This document shows, one piece after another, positions 1-9,330 of a stretch of 64,000 nucleotides of DNA (positions are counted from its first letter, which is position 1; the number at the start of each line of letters is the position of its first letter). A model generated the notes under the pieces. The model had not been told where the DNA came from, searched no databases, and worked only from the letters and a program-made list of their open reading frames with translations. The translations under genes and the position numbers were made by a program. This DNA comes from Psychroflexus aurantiacus (lineage in GTDB: Bacteria > Bacteroidota > Bacteroidia > Flavobacteriales > Flavobacteriaceae), in the NCBI RefSeq assembly GCF_010820555.1, contig NZ_JAAIKD010000006.1:87297-151296 (forward strand). Direction: 5' to 3'.

Positions 1-32
1 TATAGTCCAGCAGCTTTAGAACATTTAAGGAG

Positions 33-1265
33 TTATAAAATCAACTCCGATTCTTCCTCCTGAAGTTCAAGACGTTTTTCTGCGGAGGTAAGCAGCGCTT
101 TGGATAACCTGACCACCTGGTTTTGGAAGTAGCGTTTACGCTTGTTTTGGGTGTGGGTCATGACAATAACGACGAGATCCTGTTTGGGATGATATTCCAG
201 GCCATTCCTAAATCCATCCCAGAGCCCATTGTGAAATATCACCGGGTCCTGGCCATCCGTATCCAGTCTAAAGCCCATTCCGTAGCGTTGATTCTTCCCC
301 TTTTCATCTCTGCCAAACATCATGTCTATGCTTTCCTGGGTGAGAATTTTTCCGTTTTTAAGATCGCGAAACCACACGTACAAATCTTTTGGCGAAGCAT
401 AAATACCCTTGTCACCAATGGCATTGTTATGAAATCCGGGCGGGAGTTTGATTAACGAGCGACGATAAGGTTGATAGCCGTCCAGGATATTGATTTTATT
501 AAGCTCATTTTTTTCTACGAAGGTTTCATCTAAACACAGCGGTTGTAAAAATTCCTCTTTCAGATAATCCCCCAGAGAGCGCTCACTCACCTGTTCAACC
601 AGGGCACCCAAAACCACATAGCCTGTATTGCTATAGCTAAAATACCTGCCAGAAGGGAAATTGAGCCGGGGAGCATGCGTATTAATCAAGTCAACCACTT
701 CAAGATTATTGGGAGCAATCTCGTCATCCCAGTACTGTTCCGTGAGGTACATATAGTTCCATAAACCAGACCTGTGTTTGAGCAGATCCCGTATGCTGAC
801 GTTCTTGAACTTGAAATCTGGCAGGTAATTCGCAACCGGATCATCGATGTCCAAAGCCTTATTTTCGTGTAATTTTAAGATGGCCGCTGCAGTAAACTGC
901 TTGCTTACCGAGGCTAATTGATAGGATAAGCCGGGTTGCATCGGGCTTTTAGTGATAGGATTTTGATATCCGAAATCTTCCTGGTATAAAATCTGATCTT
1001 TATAGGCAATCAATACAGATCCGTTTATTCCGTAGCGTTTAGCTTTATTCTGAATTTGTTCCTGCAGGAGATTCAGCTCTTCAGAAAACAAGGAATCGTA
1101 GTCCGGAACTGAGGCTTCGATTTTGGATGGGATGACTTCTGAAGATTCAAAAGACTTGGTTTCAAAATTGCTAAAAGCAAAATTTTGAAACATCGTGTAG
1201 GAAATCAGAACTGTAAGGCTTGCAAACAGAAGCAGTCTAAAAAAAAATTTCGAATTAAATTTCAT
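33..1265 (-). CDS. Serine hydrolase, class C beta-lactamase/PBP-like fold
   Basis: This is a 410-aa protein of the beta-lactamase-related serine hydrolase superfamily (Pfam Beta-lactamase), acting on peptides or esters in the envelope; the real substrate is unknown. The catalytic SxxK motif is S119-V-S-K122, the YxN motif is Y211-S-N213, and the third motif is H345-N-G347 in place of KTG, as in many esterase/DD-peptidase members. Residues 8-30 form a hydrophobic N-terminal segment that could be a signal peptide or anchor. The gene stands alone on the minus strand next to phhA, 203 bp away. The family is certain; a resistance role is not implied. Confidence 0.85.
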   Translation of the reverse strand: MKFNSKFFFRLLLFASLTVLISYTMFQNFAFSNFETKSFESSEVIPSKIEASVPDYDSLFSEELNLLQEQIQNKAKRYGINGSVLIAYKDQILYQEDFGYQNPITKSPMQPGLSYQLASVSKQFTAAAILKLHENKALDIDDPVANYLPDFKFKNVSIRDLLKHRSGLWNYMYLTEQYWDDEIAPNNLEVVDLINTHAPRLNFPSGRYFSYSNTGYVVLGALVEQVSERSLGDYLKEEFLQPLCLDETFVEKNELNKINILDGYQPYRRSLIKLPPGFHNNAIGDKGIYASPKDLYVWFRDLKNGKILTQESIDMMFGRDEKGKNQRYGMGFRLDTDGQDPVIFHNGLWDGFRNGLEYHPKQDLVVIVMTHTQNKRKRYFQNQVVRLSKALLTSAEKRLELQEEESELIL

Positions 1266-1468
1266 CTAATACCTTAAGCTTCAAACACAAACCAATATAT
1301 TATAAATACGGTGCAGGAAGTATATTTTTTGCAATTTTAACTAAATAATTTTAAAGGAACAGACTCAAAACCATACAATAACTTGATTTTATCATTTTAA
1401 AAACTTTCAACGTAAAGCCTCACATCCTGAGGTCTGCTTAGGATTTTTATTAAGGGGTGAACCCTCAG

Positions 1469-2194
1469 TTAAGCCTCCTCGAGTTCCTTATTCCAGACTT
1501 TTGAAAGTTTTTTTAAGGACTGAAAAAGAATCTCAAACGAAGAAATCACGTAATAATCCTCCTGCATAATGTCAGTTCTAAAGACTTTTTGAATAATCGA
1601 ATCTATGGAATAATCCAAAAAAGTTGCCTTTTGCTCATGGATTTGATTGGTTTCTCCATAAGAAGATAAGATGCCGGCACCGTAGGACTGAACTTTACCC
1701 TGTTCCTGAATTACACCAAATTCAATAGTAAACCAGTACAGGCGCTGCAGCTGCAGAAGCTTTTCCGAATCCCCAAGAAACTGGCAGCCTAGTTTTCCGA
1801 ATTCATGTACAAATTCAGAAAAAACGGGATTGCTGAGCAGCGGGACATGCCCGTAGATGTCATGAAACATGTCGGGTTCTTCCAGATAATCCAGACTGTC
1901 TCTGGAACGCAACCAGGTGGAGGAACAAAATTTGCGCTCCGCTAAAAGCTGGAAAAACTCTTCAACCGGAATCAGTCCCGGTACTACTTTCAGTTGCCAC
2001 TTAGTTTCGGTTTCAAACCAGGCATTGATTTTCTCGAAACTTGGAATCTCATTGGCATTCAAAACAGGAGACATATGTTCTAAAGCATCGAGATAAGCCT
2101 GAGAAGCTTTGCCGGGGATATTTTCCTTTTGTCTGGTAAACAAGGTTTTCCAGACCCATAAATCTTCTTTAGTGTACTTTGACATGTCTTGCAT
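1469..2194 (-). CDS. phhA: Phenylalanine 4-monooxygenase (aromatic amino acid hydroxylase)
   Basis: This enzyme converts phenylalanine to tyrosine with O2 and tetrahydropterin at a non-haem iron. The iron ligands are visible: H111 and H116 in the FHDIYGHVP motif, and E158 in RLYWFTIEFG. The 241-aa length matches the compact single-domain bacterial enzyme without a regulatory ACT domain. M1 is used here; M4 is an equally possible start. The 136-nt 5' leader holds a Tyr-rich leader peptide and an intrinsic terminator (listed separately), so expression is probably set by attenuation according to tyrosyl-tRNA charging. That fits an enzyme whose product is tyrosine. There is no pterin carbinolamine dehydratase gene beside it. 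Confidence 0.95.
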   Translation of the reverse strand: MQDMSKYTKEDLWVWKTLFTRQKENIPGKASQAYLDALEHMSPVLNANEIPSFEKINAWFETETKWQLKVVPGLIPVEEFFQLLAERKFCSSTWLRSRDSLDYLEEPDMFHDIYGHVPLLSNPVFSEFVHEFGKLGCQFLGDSEKLLQLQRLYWFTIEFGVIQEQGKVQSYGAGILSSYGETNQIHEQKATFLDYSIDSIIQKVFRTDIMQEDYYVISSFEILFQSLKKLSKVWNKELEEA

Positions 2195-2214
2195 GAGAAG
2201 TGGTTTAAAATAAA

Positions 2215-2242
2215 AATCCCGATTCAGCTGTGAATCGGGATT
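2215..2242 (-). terminator. Attenuator terminator in the phhA leader
   Basis: Read on the minus strand, a perfect 12-bp stem (AATCCCGATTCA / TGAATCGGGATT, 4-nt loop) runs straight into TTTATTTTAA and lies only 20 bp before the phhA start. No minus-strand gene lies upstream that it could end, so it must act on the phhA leader transcript. Its 5' arm contains CCGATTC (plus 2232-2238), which can alternatively pair with GAATCGG (plus 2275-2281) at the end of the leader ORF. That alternative pairing would be the antiterminator. Confidence 0.8.
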
Positions 2243-2270
2243 GATTTAGGTTTATAAATGAATTATACCA

Positions 2271-2330
2271 TTAACCGATTCTAGGGTTTAGAAAAAGATA
2301 ATAGTGATAATAGCGGTTGTTATTAATCAT
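2271..2330 (-). CDS. phhA leader peptide (attenuation), 19 aa
   Basis: This short ORF reads MINNNRYYHYYLFLNPRIG and stops with TAA. Four of 19 codons are Tyr (YYHYY) and one is Phe, directly upstream of an intrinsic terminator and phhA. The ATG is 4 nt after the -7 box, so translation probably begins at the very 5' end of the transcript. Codons 17-19 (AGA ATC GGT) contain the GAATCGG segment that can sequester the terminator's 5' arm. A ribosome stalled at the Tyr codons leaves this segment free, giving antitermination; a ribosome reaching the stop codon covers it, giving termination. It is too short for normal gene calling, and the function is inferred from this architecture. Confidence 0.75.
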   Translation of the reverse strand: MINNNRYYHYYLFLNPRIG

Positions 2331-2334
2331 GCCT

Positions 2335-2365
2335 CAAAACTAATTATAAATTTAAAACCAGCAAA
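2335..2365 (-). promoter_or_regulatory. phhA promoter
   Basis: On the minus strand, TTTG (plus 2362-2365) is followed after exactly 19 bp by TAGTTTTG (plus 2335-2342). This matches the Bacteroidetes consensus TTTG-N19-TAnnTTTG, and the leader peptide ATG starts 4 nt later. Confidence 0.75.
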
Positions 2366-2468
2366 TCAACAAGTGTTAAACAAACAACATAATTGATGAT
2401 GATATTTTTCAAAAAATTAATCGTAATATCAGCATCCTTGATTTAATTTTCACACAAAACTATACAGG

Positions 2469-3461
2469 ATGGAACAAATGCACAACTGGGGGATTATAGG
2501 TTTAGGAGGTATCGCAAGAAAATTCGCTTCCGATTTACAAGACGTAACCGGTGCAAACCTTTACGGCGTAGCTTCCAGGTCACCGGAAAAAGCTCAAGAT
2601 TTTGCTACAGAGTTAAACGTTGAAAAGGCTTATGGCTCCTATGAAGCCCTGGCTAAAAACCCGGAAGTAGAAATCATTTATATAGCCACACCCCATGTGT
2701 TTCATGCAGAACACACGCGCATGTGCTTTGAGCAGGGCAAAGCCGTTTTATGTGAAAAACCTATGGCTATGAATGCAACTCAGCTAAAAACGATGATACA
2801 CGCGTCAAAGGAAAAGGCTTTGTTTTTGATGGAAGGGCTTTGGACCAATTTTATGCCTCATCTTCAAAAAGTACATCAGCTTGTCCGGGAAAAAACTTAT
2901 GGCGAGTGCCTAAAAGTTGAAGCAGACTTTTCCTTCAAAGCTGAATTTGATTCAGAAAAAAGATTGTTCAATAAAGATTTAGGCGGGGGTGCTTTGCTGG
3001 ATATCGGTATTTATCCCGTGTATTTGGCTTTAAAGCTTTTGGGACCTCCTCAGGATATTGAAGTTAACTGCGAATTTTCTTCAACAGGGGTGGATATTTC
3101 CAATCAAATCGATTTTAAATATGCTTCCGGAGCGACGGCTCAGCTGTCCTCCAGTTTCGCCAAAACCACACCTTCGAAGGCCAGGATCCATTTTGAACAG
3201 GCGACTGTGGAATTGGGTTCCAGATTTCACGAAACCGATCAGCTCGACATCCAAACCAATGCCGGGCTAGATCAAATCGATTTTAGTTATCCATCGCATG
3301 GCTATCAGTTTGAAATCAAGCACGTCCAGACGTGTTTGGAAAAGGGATTAACCCAAAGCCCGGACTGGCCGCTCGATGCCTCCTTAGAACTGATGGAAAC
3401 CCTGGATAAAATTCGGGAACTGATGGGACTGGTTTATAAGGAAGATAAGAGTAAGAGTTAG
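2469..3461 (+). CDS. Gfo/Idh/MocA family oxidoreductase
   Basis: This is a 330-aa NAD(P)-dependent oxidoreductase, probably of a sugar, inositol or diol; the substrate is not predictable. The N-terminal Rossmann fold begins with WGIIGLGGIARKF (residues 7-19). The family motif E96-K97-P98 follows, and the C-terminal half is the alpha/beta dimerisation domain with GGGALLDIGIYP. M1 and M4 are both possible starts. It is a single gene with its own upstream region (TAATTTTC at 2444 is a weak -7 box), diverging from phhA and separated from serS by 165 bp. Confidence 0.88.
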   Translation: MEQMHNWGIIGLGGIARKFASDLQDVTGANLYGVASRSPEKAQDFATELNVEKAYGSYEALAKNPEVEIIYIATPHVFHAEHTRMCFEQGKAVLCEKPMAMNATQLKTMIHASKEKALFLMEGLWTNFMPHLQKVHQLVREKTYGECLKVEADFSFKAEFDSEKRLFNKDLGGGALLDIGIYPVYLALKLLGPPQDIEVNCEFSSTGVDISNQIDFKYASGATAQLSSSFAKTTPSKARIHFEQATVELGSRFHETDQLDIQTNAGLDQIDFSYPSHGYQFEIKHVQTCLEKGLTQSPDWPLDASLELMETLDKIRELMGLVYKEDKSKS

Positions 3462-3552
3462 TTAAAAGCGATAAATAAGATCCAATCTATAACAATAATG
3501 TTATCGGCGCTTATTTTATGCATTTAAAAATTGCCTAAGCTTTTCGATTTGC

Positions 3553-3560
3553 TAAATTTG
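3553..3560 (+). promoter_or_regulatory. serS promoter -7 box
   Basis: TAAATTTG matches TAnnTTTG exactly. The predicted transcript has a leader of about 60 nt containing a small hairpin (AAGAAGC 3579-3585 / GCTTCTT 3596-3602) with no U-run, whose role is unknown. Confidence 0.55.
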
Positions 3561-3626
3561 CCGCAAATACAGATTTCAAAGAAGCCGACTTATCAGCTTC
3601 TTAAAAATCTACAATGACAAAGTATT

Positions 3627-4898
3627 ATGTTGGAAGTTAAACACATTCGGGCACATCGGGAAGACTACACGCAAGCGCTCAAAAAACGAAATTTTGAAGC
3701 TGAGGCTGTTTTTGAATCTATTTTAAAATTAGATGAAAAACGTCGAGAAACTCAGAAACAACTGGACGAAATTCTTTCAGAATCCAACAGACTTTCCAAA
3801 GACATCGGAATGCTTTTCAAGTCAGGTGAAAAAGAAAAAGCCAACGCGCTTAAAGAAAAAACGGCAGGTCTTAAAGAGGATTCTAAGCGACTTGGTGAAG
3901 CCATGGGTCAAGCGGCAAACGAGCTTCAGGCCCTGCTGTACCAGGTTCCTAACATTCCACATCCTTCTGTTCCTGCTGGAAAAAGCGAAGAGGATAACGA
4001 AGAGGTTTTCAAGGAAGGTGACATTCCTGTATTGGCAGAAAATGCACTTCCGCACTGGGAGCTGGCCAAAAAATACGACATCATAGATTTTGAGCTGGGG
4101 AATAAAATTACCGGCGCTGGTTTTCCCGTTTATAAAGGTAAAGGAGCCAGATTACAAAGAGCACTGATTTCTTATTTCCTCGATAAAAATGTTGAAGCAG
4201 GCTACAGCGAAGTCCAGGTGCCGCTATTGGTTAACGAAGCTTCCGGCTATGGAACCGGACAGTTGCCGGATAAAGAAGGGCAGATGTATCATGTGGGCAA
4301 CGATGATTTGTATCTGATCCCTACGGCTGAGGTGCCGATTACCAATATTTACAGAGATGATTTACTGACCGAAAATCAGCTACCTATTCAGTTAACAGGC
4401 TATACCCCCTGTTTCAGGCGAGAAGCAGGAAGCTACGGGGCGCATGTCCGCGGTCTCAACCGCCTGCATCAGTTCGATAAGGTCGAACTGGTCAATATTG
4501 TAAAACCGGAGGATTCCTACCGGGTTTTAGATGACATGGTTGAGCACGTCAAGTCGATTTTAAGAGACCTGAAATTACCTTACCGGGTGCTGAGACTATG
4601 TGGCGGGGATTTAGGCTTTACATCGGCACTGACATTCGACTTTGAATTATTTTCAACCGCTCAGGACCGCTGGTTAGAGATTTCATCGGTTTCCAATTTT
4701 GAAACCTTTCAGGCCAATCGCCTGAAAATTAGGTATAAAGATGCCACCAATACCAAAGCTTTGGTGCATACCCTGAATGGAAGTTCACTGGCTTTGCCAA
4801 GAGTTCTGGCAGGTATCCTTGAAAATTATCAAACCGAAGAGGGGATTGTCATTCCTGAAGTCTTAAGGCCTTACACGGGATTCGATAAGATTTCTTAA
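3627..4898 (+). CDS. serS: Serine--tRNA ligase
   Basis: This is the 423-aa cytoplasmic class II aminoacyl-tRNA synthetase that charges tRNA-Ser and tRNA-Sec with serine. Residues 1-105 form the typical long antiparallel coiled-coil arm that binds the tRNA variable arm. The catalytic core shows motif 2 (CFRREAGSYG, R264/E266) and motif 3 (GSSLALPRVLAGILENYQ, near residue 390). The length is normal for bacterial SerRS. It is monocistronic, with its own promoter, and is followed by the separately promoted TPR gene. Confidence 0.98.
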   Translation: MLEVKHIRAHREDYTQALKKRNFEAEAVFESILKLDEKRRETQKQLDEILSESNRLSKDIGMLFKSGEKEKANALKEKTAGLKEDSKRLGEAMGQAANELQALLYQVPNIPHPSVPAGKSEEDNEEVFKEGDIPVLAENALPHWELAKKYDIIDFELGNKITGAGFPVYKGKGARLQRALISYFLDKNVEAGYSEVQVPLLVNEASGYGTGQLPDKEGQMYHVGNDDLYLIPTAEVPITNIYRDDLLTENQLPIQLTGYTPCFRREAGSYGAHVRGLNRLHQFDKVELVNIVKPEDSYRVLDDMVEHVKSILRDLKLPYRVLRLCGGDLGFTSALTFDFELFSTAQDRWLEISSVSNFETFQANRLKIRYKDATNTKALVHTLNGSSLALPRVLAGILENYQTEEGIVIPEVLRPYTGFDKIS

Positions 4899-4975
4899 GG
4901 CCTCCTAAGTCCACCTAAACTGATGGAGGCTTCATAAATCTTTTTCAAAAATTTACGACACCAAAAATATTTAGG

Positions 4976-4983
4976 TAAATTTG
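4976..4983 (+). promoter_or_regulatory. -7 box for the TPR-DUF4286-rsmA-mgtE operon
   Basis: TAAATTTG lies 3 nt before the ATG at 4987, with TTTA 20 bp upstream as a weak -33. It overlaps a possible TTG start at 4981, which argues for the ATG. The transcript would be leaderless or nearly so. Confidence 0.5.
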
Positions 4984-4986
4984 AGC

Positions 4987-6813
4987 ATGCGTTTAGAATG
5001 GCCTGGATCTTTTACACCAAAATTCCTACTGACTTTTTTGTCAATGTTTGCCTTCACCTTCGGTTTTGGTCAGAGTGAAGACCTGGCTCAGAGTTATTTT
5101 GATCAGGGGGAATACGAAAAAGCAGAAGCTATTTACGCCAAACTTCACACCAGCAATCCGGAATATCAGAATTGGCTGCTGGGCTATGTAGAGACTCTGC
5201 AGGCTTTGGAAAAGGCAGAACAGGCCGAGGCAGTCTTAAAAAAATACCTGGCTGAAATCGGCGCATACCCTAACATTCAGGTTGAACTCGGATACCTGTA
5301 CCAAAAGCAAAAGGATAGTATTGCCGCTTACCAACTTTATCAGGATGCGATTTCCAAAGTGAAAGAAAGACCCGGTTTTGCCTATGCCGTTGGGGATGCG
5401 TTTCAAAAACACGGCTTATTGGATCTGGCAGTAGAAACCTATGAAACCGCTCAGCGTATCGAACCCAGGACCACGACCAGCCTGGAACTCGCGAAAATTT
5501 ATGGTGAGCAAAGTCGCTACCAGGAAATGTTTGACAATTACATGAATTTGATTGTTGAGAACCCTAGTTATTTCAGGATACTCAACAGAAATTTCTCACA
5601 ATATATCACCGAAGATTCTAGTCATGAAGCCAACCTGGCTTTAAGGCGGGTACTGCTTCAGCGCAATCAGGAAGAGCCCAGCCTTACCTATAACCAAATG
5701 CTGGCCTGGTTGTATGTTCAGCAAAAAGACTATGTCAAAGCTTTTGCTCAGGAGAAGGCTATTTTTCAGCGTTCAGAACCTAAATCCCTTGACAGAATAA
5801 TAGATTTAGCCCTCATCGCTAAAGCAGAGGACGATTTGTCCAGCGCTCGAGAAATGCTGGAGTTTGCCGTCGAAAAGGATTCAGACGAACGCGAAATGCT
5901 TTCCGCAGAAAGAGAGTTGCTGCTTATCAAAAGCGCCCAGGCTCAACCGGAAGACTATCCGACTATCGAAACGGCTTATCAAAATGTTCTGGACAGGATC
6001 GGCAGGCGCAGAGACAGCTTTTTAATTCAAAAAGACTTTGCTGAATTTTTGGCCTTCCAGAAAAAAGACATTCAAAACGCACAGGCCCAGATTGAAATCA
6101 TCAAGACTCAAAATCTTTATCAGCAACAGGCCGCAGAGCTGAAGTTGCTGGAAGCCGATTTGAACGTGCAGCAGTCCAAATTCAACCAGGCGTTGCTGCT
6201 CTATACCCAGGTCGAAAAACTGATTCCCAATAGTGATATCGCCCAGGAGGCCAAATTCAAGGTTGCTAAAACCAGCTACTTTACGGGCGATTTTGACTGG
6301 GCGCTCACACAGCTTAAAGTTTTGAAAAGCTCGGCTTCACAATTGACGTCCAACGATGCTTTAGAATTGTCCCTGCTCATCAAGGATAACAGTCAGGAAG
6401 ATACGACCCGAACTGATTTGAAGCTGCTGGCCAAAGCGGACTTGCTTCAATTTCAGAATAAACCCGATCAGGCTTTGGACATTTTGAACCCCCTGCTTAA
6501 AAACTATACATCCCCTTCCATAGTAGATGACGTTCTTTTTAGACTGGCAAATCTACATTTGGACAATTCAAAAGGCCAGGACGATATTGAAAAAGCAATT
6601 CGGTATTTGCAGAGAATTACAGAGGAACACAGCGATAAGATTTTAGCCGATAACGCCAATTTCTTACTGGGAAAACTTTTTATGGATCAGCTTAATCAGC
6701 CAGAAAAAGCAAAACCCTATTTTGAAACTTTAATTTTTAATCATCCCGACAGCATTTTTTTCGTAGAAGCCAGACAGCGTTTCCGAAAGCTTAGAGGAGA
6801 TCAAATCCAATAA
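4987..6813 (+). CDS. Exported tetratricopeptide-repeat protein
   Basis: This is an approximately 608-aa TPR protein. It begins with a signal peptide (hydrophobic segment ending FGFGQS), then carries TPR-like helical repeats along its whole length, from the YFDQGEYEKAEAIYAKL repeat near the N-terminus to a C-terminal stretch of the YfgM/YbgF type (FHPDSIFFVEARQRFRKLRG-like end). It probably acts as a periplasmic scaffold or assembly factor; no enzyme motif is present. I chose ATG 4987 over TTG 4981 because the TTG lies in the promoter box. It is followed after 1 bp by the DUF4286 gene, so it heads the operon to mgtE. The exact role is unknown. Confidence 0.85.
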   Translation: MRLEWPGSFTPKFLLTFLSMFAFTFGFGQSEDLAQSYFDQGEYEKAEAIYAKLHTSNPEYQNWLLGYVETLQALEKAEQAEAVLKKYLAEIGAYPNIQVELGYLYQKQKDSIAAYQLYQDAISKVKERPGFAYAVGDAFQKHGLLDLAVETYETAQRIEPRTTTSLELAKIYGEQSRYQEMFDNYMNLIVENPSYFRILNRNFSQYITEDSSHEANLALRRVLLQRNQEEPSLTYNQMLAWLYVQQKDYVKAFAQEKAIFQRSEPKSLDRIIDLALIAKAEDDLSSAREMLEFAVEKDSDEREMLSAERELLLIKSAQAQPEDYPTIETAYQNVLDRIGRRRDSFLIQKDFAEFLAFQKKDIQNAQAQIEIIKTQNLYQQQAAELKLLEADLNVQQSKFNQALLLYTQVEKLIPNSDIAQEAKFKVAKTSYFTGDFDWALTQLKVLKSSASQLTSNDALELSLLIKDNSQEDTTRTDLKLLAKADLLQFQNKPDQALDILNPLLKNYTSPSIVDDVLFRLANLHLDNSKGQDDIEKAIRYLQRITEEHSDKILADNANFLLGKLFMDQLNQPEKAKPYFETLIFNHPDSIFFVEARQRFRKLRGDQIQ

Positions 6814-6814
6814 T

Positions 6815-7123
6815 ATGTTAATTTATAATGTAACGACCAACGTAGAAGAAGACGTCCACGACGAGTGGGTAGACTGGATGAAGAACATTCATATTCCTGC
6901 CATGTTGCAAACCGAAAAGTTTGTGGCTGCCACGATGAGTAAGGTGGATGTGGTAGAATCTATGGGTGGTATCACCTATTCTGTACAATATAGAATTGAA
7001 GATAAAGCCACTTTGGAACGCTATTTTGAAGATGATTTTGAATACATGAAGAAGCAAACTAAACTTTTTGAAGGTAAGTTTGTGAGTTTTAGAACCGAGA
7101 TGGAAATCGTACACGAGCAGTAA
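6815..7123 (+). CDS. DUF4286 family protein
   Basis: This is a 102-aa small protein of the DUF4286 family, common in Bacteroidetes and often found beside rsmA. It has the ferredoxin-like/antibiotic-biosynthesis-monooxygenase-like pattern ([20 protein letters not shown] at the start, then a [11 protein letters not shown] helix and a [12 protein letters not shown] helix). There is no signal peptide, so it is cytoplasmic. Its TAA overlaps the rsmA start in TAATG, implying translational coupling. The molecular function is unknown. Confidence 0.85.
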   Translation: MLIYNVTTNVEEDVHDEWVDWMKNIHIPAMLQTEKFVAATMSKVDVVESMGGITYSVQYRIEDKATLERYFEDDFEYMKKQTKLFEGKFVSFRTEMEIVHEQ

Positions 7124-7989
7124 TGAGCAACAAGGAAAGAACATCTATAGACGACGAAATTTTCAAAGCCAATTTTGAACAGGGCGTGCGTGAGGTCAAA
7201 GCCAAGAAACACCTGGGTCAGCATTTTCTGACCGATGAAGGAATTTCTGAACGCATCGCGAAGACTTTGCAGAAAGAGAACTACAGCAACCTCCTGGAAA
7301 TTGGGCCGGGCATGGGTGTGCTTACCAAATATTTGCTCAACCAATACGATCGCTTTGTCGCGATGGACCTGGACAGAGAATCCATTGCTTATCTCAACTC
7401 TACCTTCAAAGCAGAACATGAGATACAGGACAATCCGGATGCACTTCAGGTGGTTGAAGCTGATTTCTTAAAAGCCGATTTGGGTGCGTATTTTGGTCGG
7501 GAGCAGTTTGCCATCATCGGAAATTTCCCCTACAACATTTCAACCCAGATCGTTTTTAAAACCCTGGAATACAAACAGCAGATTCCAGAGTTTTCGGGCA
7601 TGTTTCAAAAAGAGGTTGCCGAACGTATCTGCGCGAAAGAAGGCAGTAAAACCTACGGGATCTTATCGGTATTGACTCAGGCCTTTTATACGGCCGACTA
7701 TTTATTTACCGTTCCGCCGGAAGCTTTCGATCCGCCACCCAAAATTCACAGCGGCGTGCTAAGGCTGCAGCGCAAAGAAAATTACGAATTGCCTTGCGAG
7801 GAAAAAAAGCTTCGGGATGTGGTGAAAACCGCTTTTCAGCAGCGAAGAAAAACCCTGCGCAACAGCCTAAAAAAATTCAACTTATCCCCAGAATTACGAG
7901 AAGATTCTATATTTGCGCAGCGTCCGGAACAACTGAGTGTGGAGCAGTTTATCGAGTTGACTATAAAAATAAGCAAAGATGGCATTTGA
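7123..7989 (+). CDS. rsmA: 16S rRNA dimethyladenosine transferase (A1518/A1519)
   Basis: This enzyme (KsgA) dimethylates two adjacent adenosines in helix 45 of 16S rRNA during small-subunit maturation. The protein is 288 aa. The entry motif LGQHFLTD is at 31-38, the SAM-binding EIGPGMG at 59-65, and the catalytic N134-F-P-Y137 motif is intact. The C-terminal helical domain ends with [11 protein letters not shown] and [10 protein letters not shown], as expected. It overlaps DUF4286 by 1 base and mgtE by 11 bases, so the three genes are translated from one message. Confidence 0.97.
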   Translation: MSNKERTSIDDEIFKANFEQGVREVKAKKHLGQHFLTDEGISERIAKTLQKENYSNLLEIGPGMGVLTKYLLNQYDRFVAMDLDRESIAYLNSTFKAEHEIQDNPDALQVVEADFLKADLGAYFGREQFAIIGNFPYNISTQIVFKTLEYKQQIPEFSGMFQKEVAERICAKEGSKTYGILSVLTQAFYTADYLFTVPPEAFDPPPKIHSGVLRLQRKENYELPCEEKKLRDVVKTAFQQRRKTLRNSLKKFNLSPELREDSIFAQRPEQLSVEQFIELTIKISKDGI

Positions 7990-9328
7990 ACTCACCCAGG
8001 AATTAATTGATAAAATCCAAACTCTCATTGAGGAGAACAACGACCAGGAGCTTCAAACCCACCTGGAAGAATATCACCATGCCGATATCGCAGAGGTGCT
8101 CGACGAATTGAGTCTGGATGATGCCACCTACATCATCAGGTTATTAGGCAGTGATCAGACCTCGGAAGTCCTGATGGAAATGGACGATGACGACCGGGAG
8201 AAAATCTTAGGAAACCTGAATGCCAAAGAAATCGCTGAGGAAATCGAAGAGATGGACACCGATGACGCGGCAGATATTATTTCAGAATTATCTGAGGATA
8301 TCAAAACCCAGGTCATTTCTAACATCAAGGATAAGGAACATGCCGAAAATATTGTGGAACTTCTCAAGTATGACGAAGATTCTGCCGGAGGTCTGATGGC
8401 GAAAGAATTGATAAAAGTCAATGAAAACTGGAGTGTCACCGGCTGCATGACCGAGATGCGAAACCAGGCCGAAAACGTGACCCGGGTGCATTCCATTTAT
8501 GTGGTGGATAACAAAGGTAAACTCAAGGGGAGGCTCTCTCTTAAAGATCTGATCACAGCTCCCAGCAAAGCGGAAATCGGTGATGTGTACATTCGAAATG
8601 TAGATTATGTCGATGTGCATACCCCCGGAGACGAAGTGGCCAGAGTCATGCAAAAATACGATCTGGAAGCTATTCCTGTGGTGGATGAGTTCGGGAGACT
8701 GGTCGGTAGAATTACCGTAGATGATATTTTGGATTTTATCAAAGAAGAAGCCGAGAAAGATTACCAGATGGCCGCAGGTATTTCTGAAGATGTGGAAGCC
8801 GATTCTACCATCTGGCAGCTCACCCGGGCGCGATTGCCCTGGCTTATTCTGGGACTTTTCGGAGGTCTAGGAGCGGTATATGTGATGCAGGGGTTCGATT
8901 CTGCTCTGGAGAAGTATGAAATTCTTTTCTTTTTTACACCGCTTATCGCCGCCATGGCAGGAAACGTGGGGGTGCAGTCTTCTGCGATTATCGTGCAGGG
9001 TCTGGCCAACGATTCGGTAAAAGACAGTCTGGTGAAACGTTTGCTCAAAGAAGTGTCGCTTAGCATCATCAACGGCACCGCGCTTGGTCTGCTGGTCATC
9101 GGCTTTGGGGTAATCACCTCTATGGCGTTTTTGGTGAGCATTACCATTGCCATTTCCATCCTGTCGGTGATTATCATGGCCGCCCTGATCGGGACGTTTG
9201 TGCCTATCATTCTAAATAAACGCGGCATAGATCCGGCCATTGCGACCGGTCCATTTATCACGACCAGCAACGATATCCTTGGAATTTTAGCCTATTTCTA
9301 CATCGCCAAATTAATTCTGAATTTTTAG
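7979..9328 (+). CDS. mgtE: MgtE-type magnesium transporter
   Basis: This is a 449-aa inner-membrane Mg2+ channel/transporter. The acidic N-terminal superhelical domain (about residues 1-130, rich in DDDDREK and [10 protein letters not shown]) and two CBS domains (about 135-255) form the cytoplasmic Mg2+ sensor. Five transmembrane helices follow from about 285, with the pore signature [15 protein letters not shown]. The length and order match MgtE from Thermus. It overlaps the end of rsmA by 11 bp and is followed 2 bp later by the thioesterase. No Mg2+ riboswitch was recognised. Confidence 0.97.
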   Translation: MAFELTQELIDKIQTLIEENNDQELQTHLEEYHHADIAEVLDELSLDDATYIIRLLGSDQTSEVLMEMDDDDREKILGNLNAKEIAEEIEEMDTDDAADIISELSEDIKTQVISNIKDKEHAENIVELLKYDEDSAGGLMAKELIKVNENWSVTGCMTEMRNQAENVTRVHSIYVVDNKGKLKGRLSLKDLITAPSKAEIGDVYIRNVDYVDVHTPGDEVARVMQKYDLEAIPVVDEFGRLVGRITVDDILDFIKEEAEKDYQMAAGISEDVEADSTIWQLTRARLPWLILGLFGGLGAVYVMQGFDSALEKYEILFFFTPLIAAMAGNVGVQSSAIIVQGLANDSVKDSLVKRLLKEVSLSIINGTALGLLVIGFGVITSMAFLVSITIAISILSVIIMAALIGTFVPIILNKRGIDPAIATGPFITTSNDILGILAYFYIAKLILNF

Positions 9329-9330
9329 AG

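Noticed and set aside
4900-4930. GCCTCC...GGAGGC hairpin after serS as a terminator
   Set aside because: Six-base stem with a 19-nt loop and no T-run directly after it.
4981-4986. TTG start for the TPR gene
   Set aside because: The TTG is part of the TAAATTTG promoter box; ATG 4987 gives a normal signal peptide.
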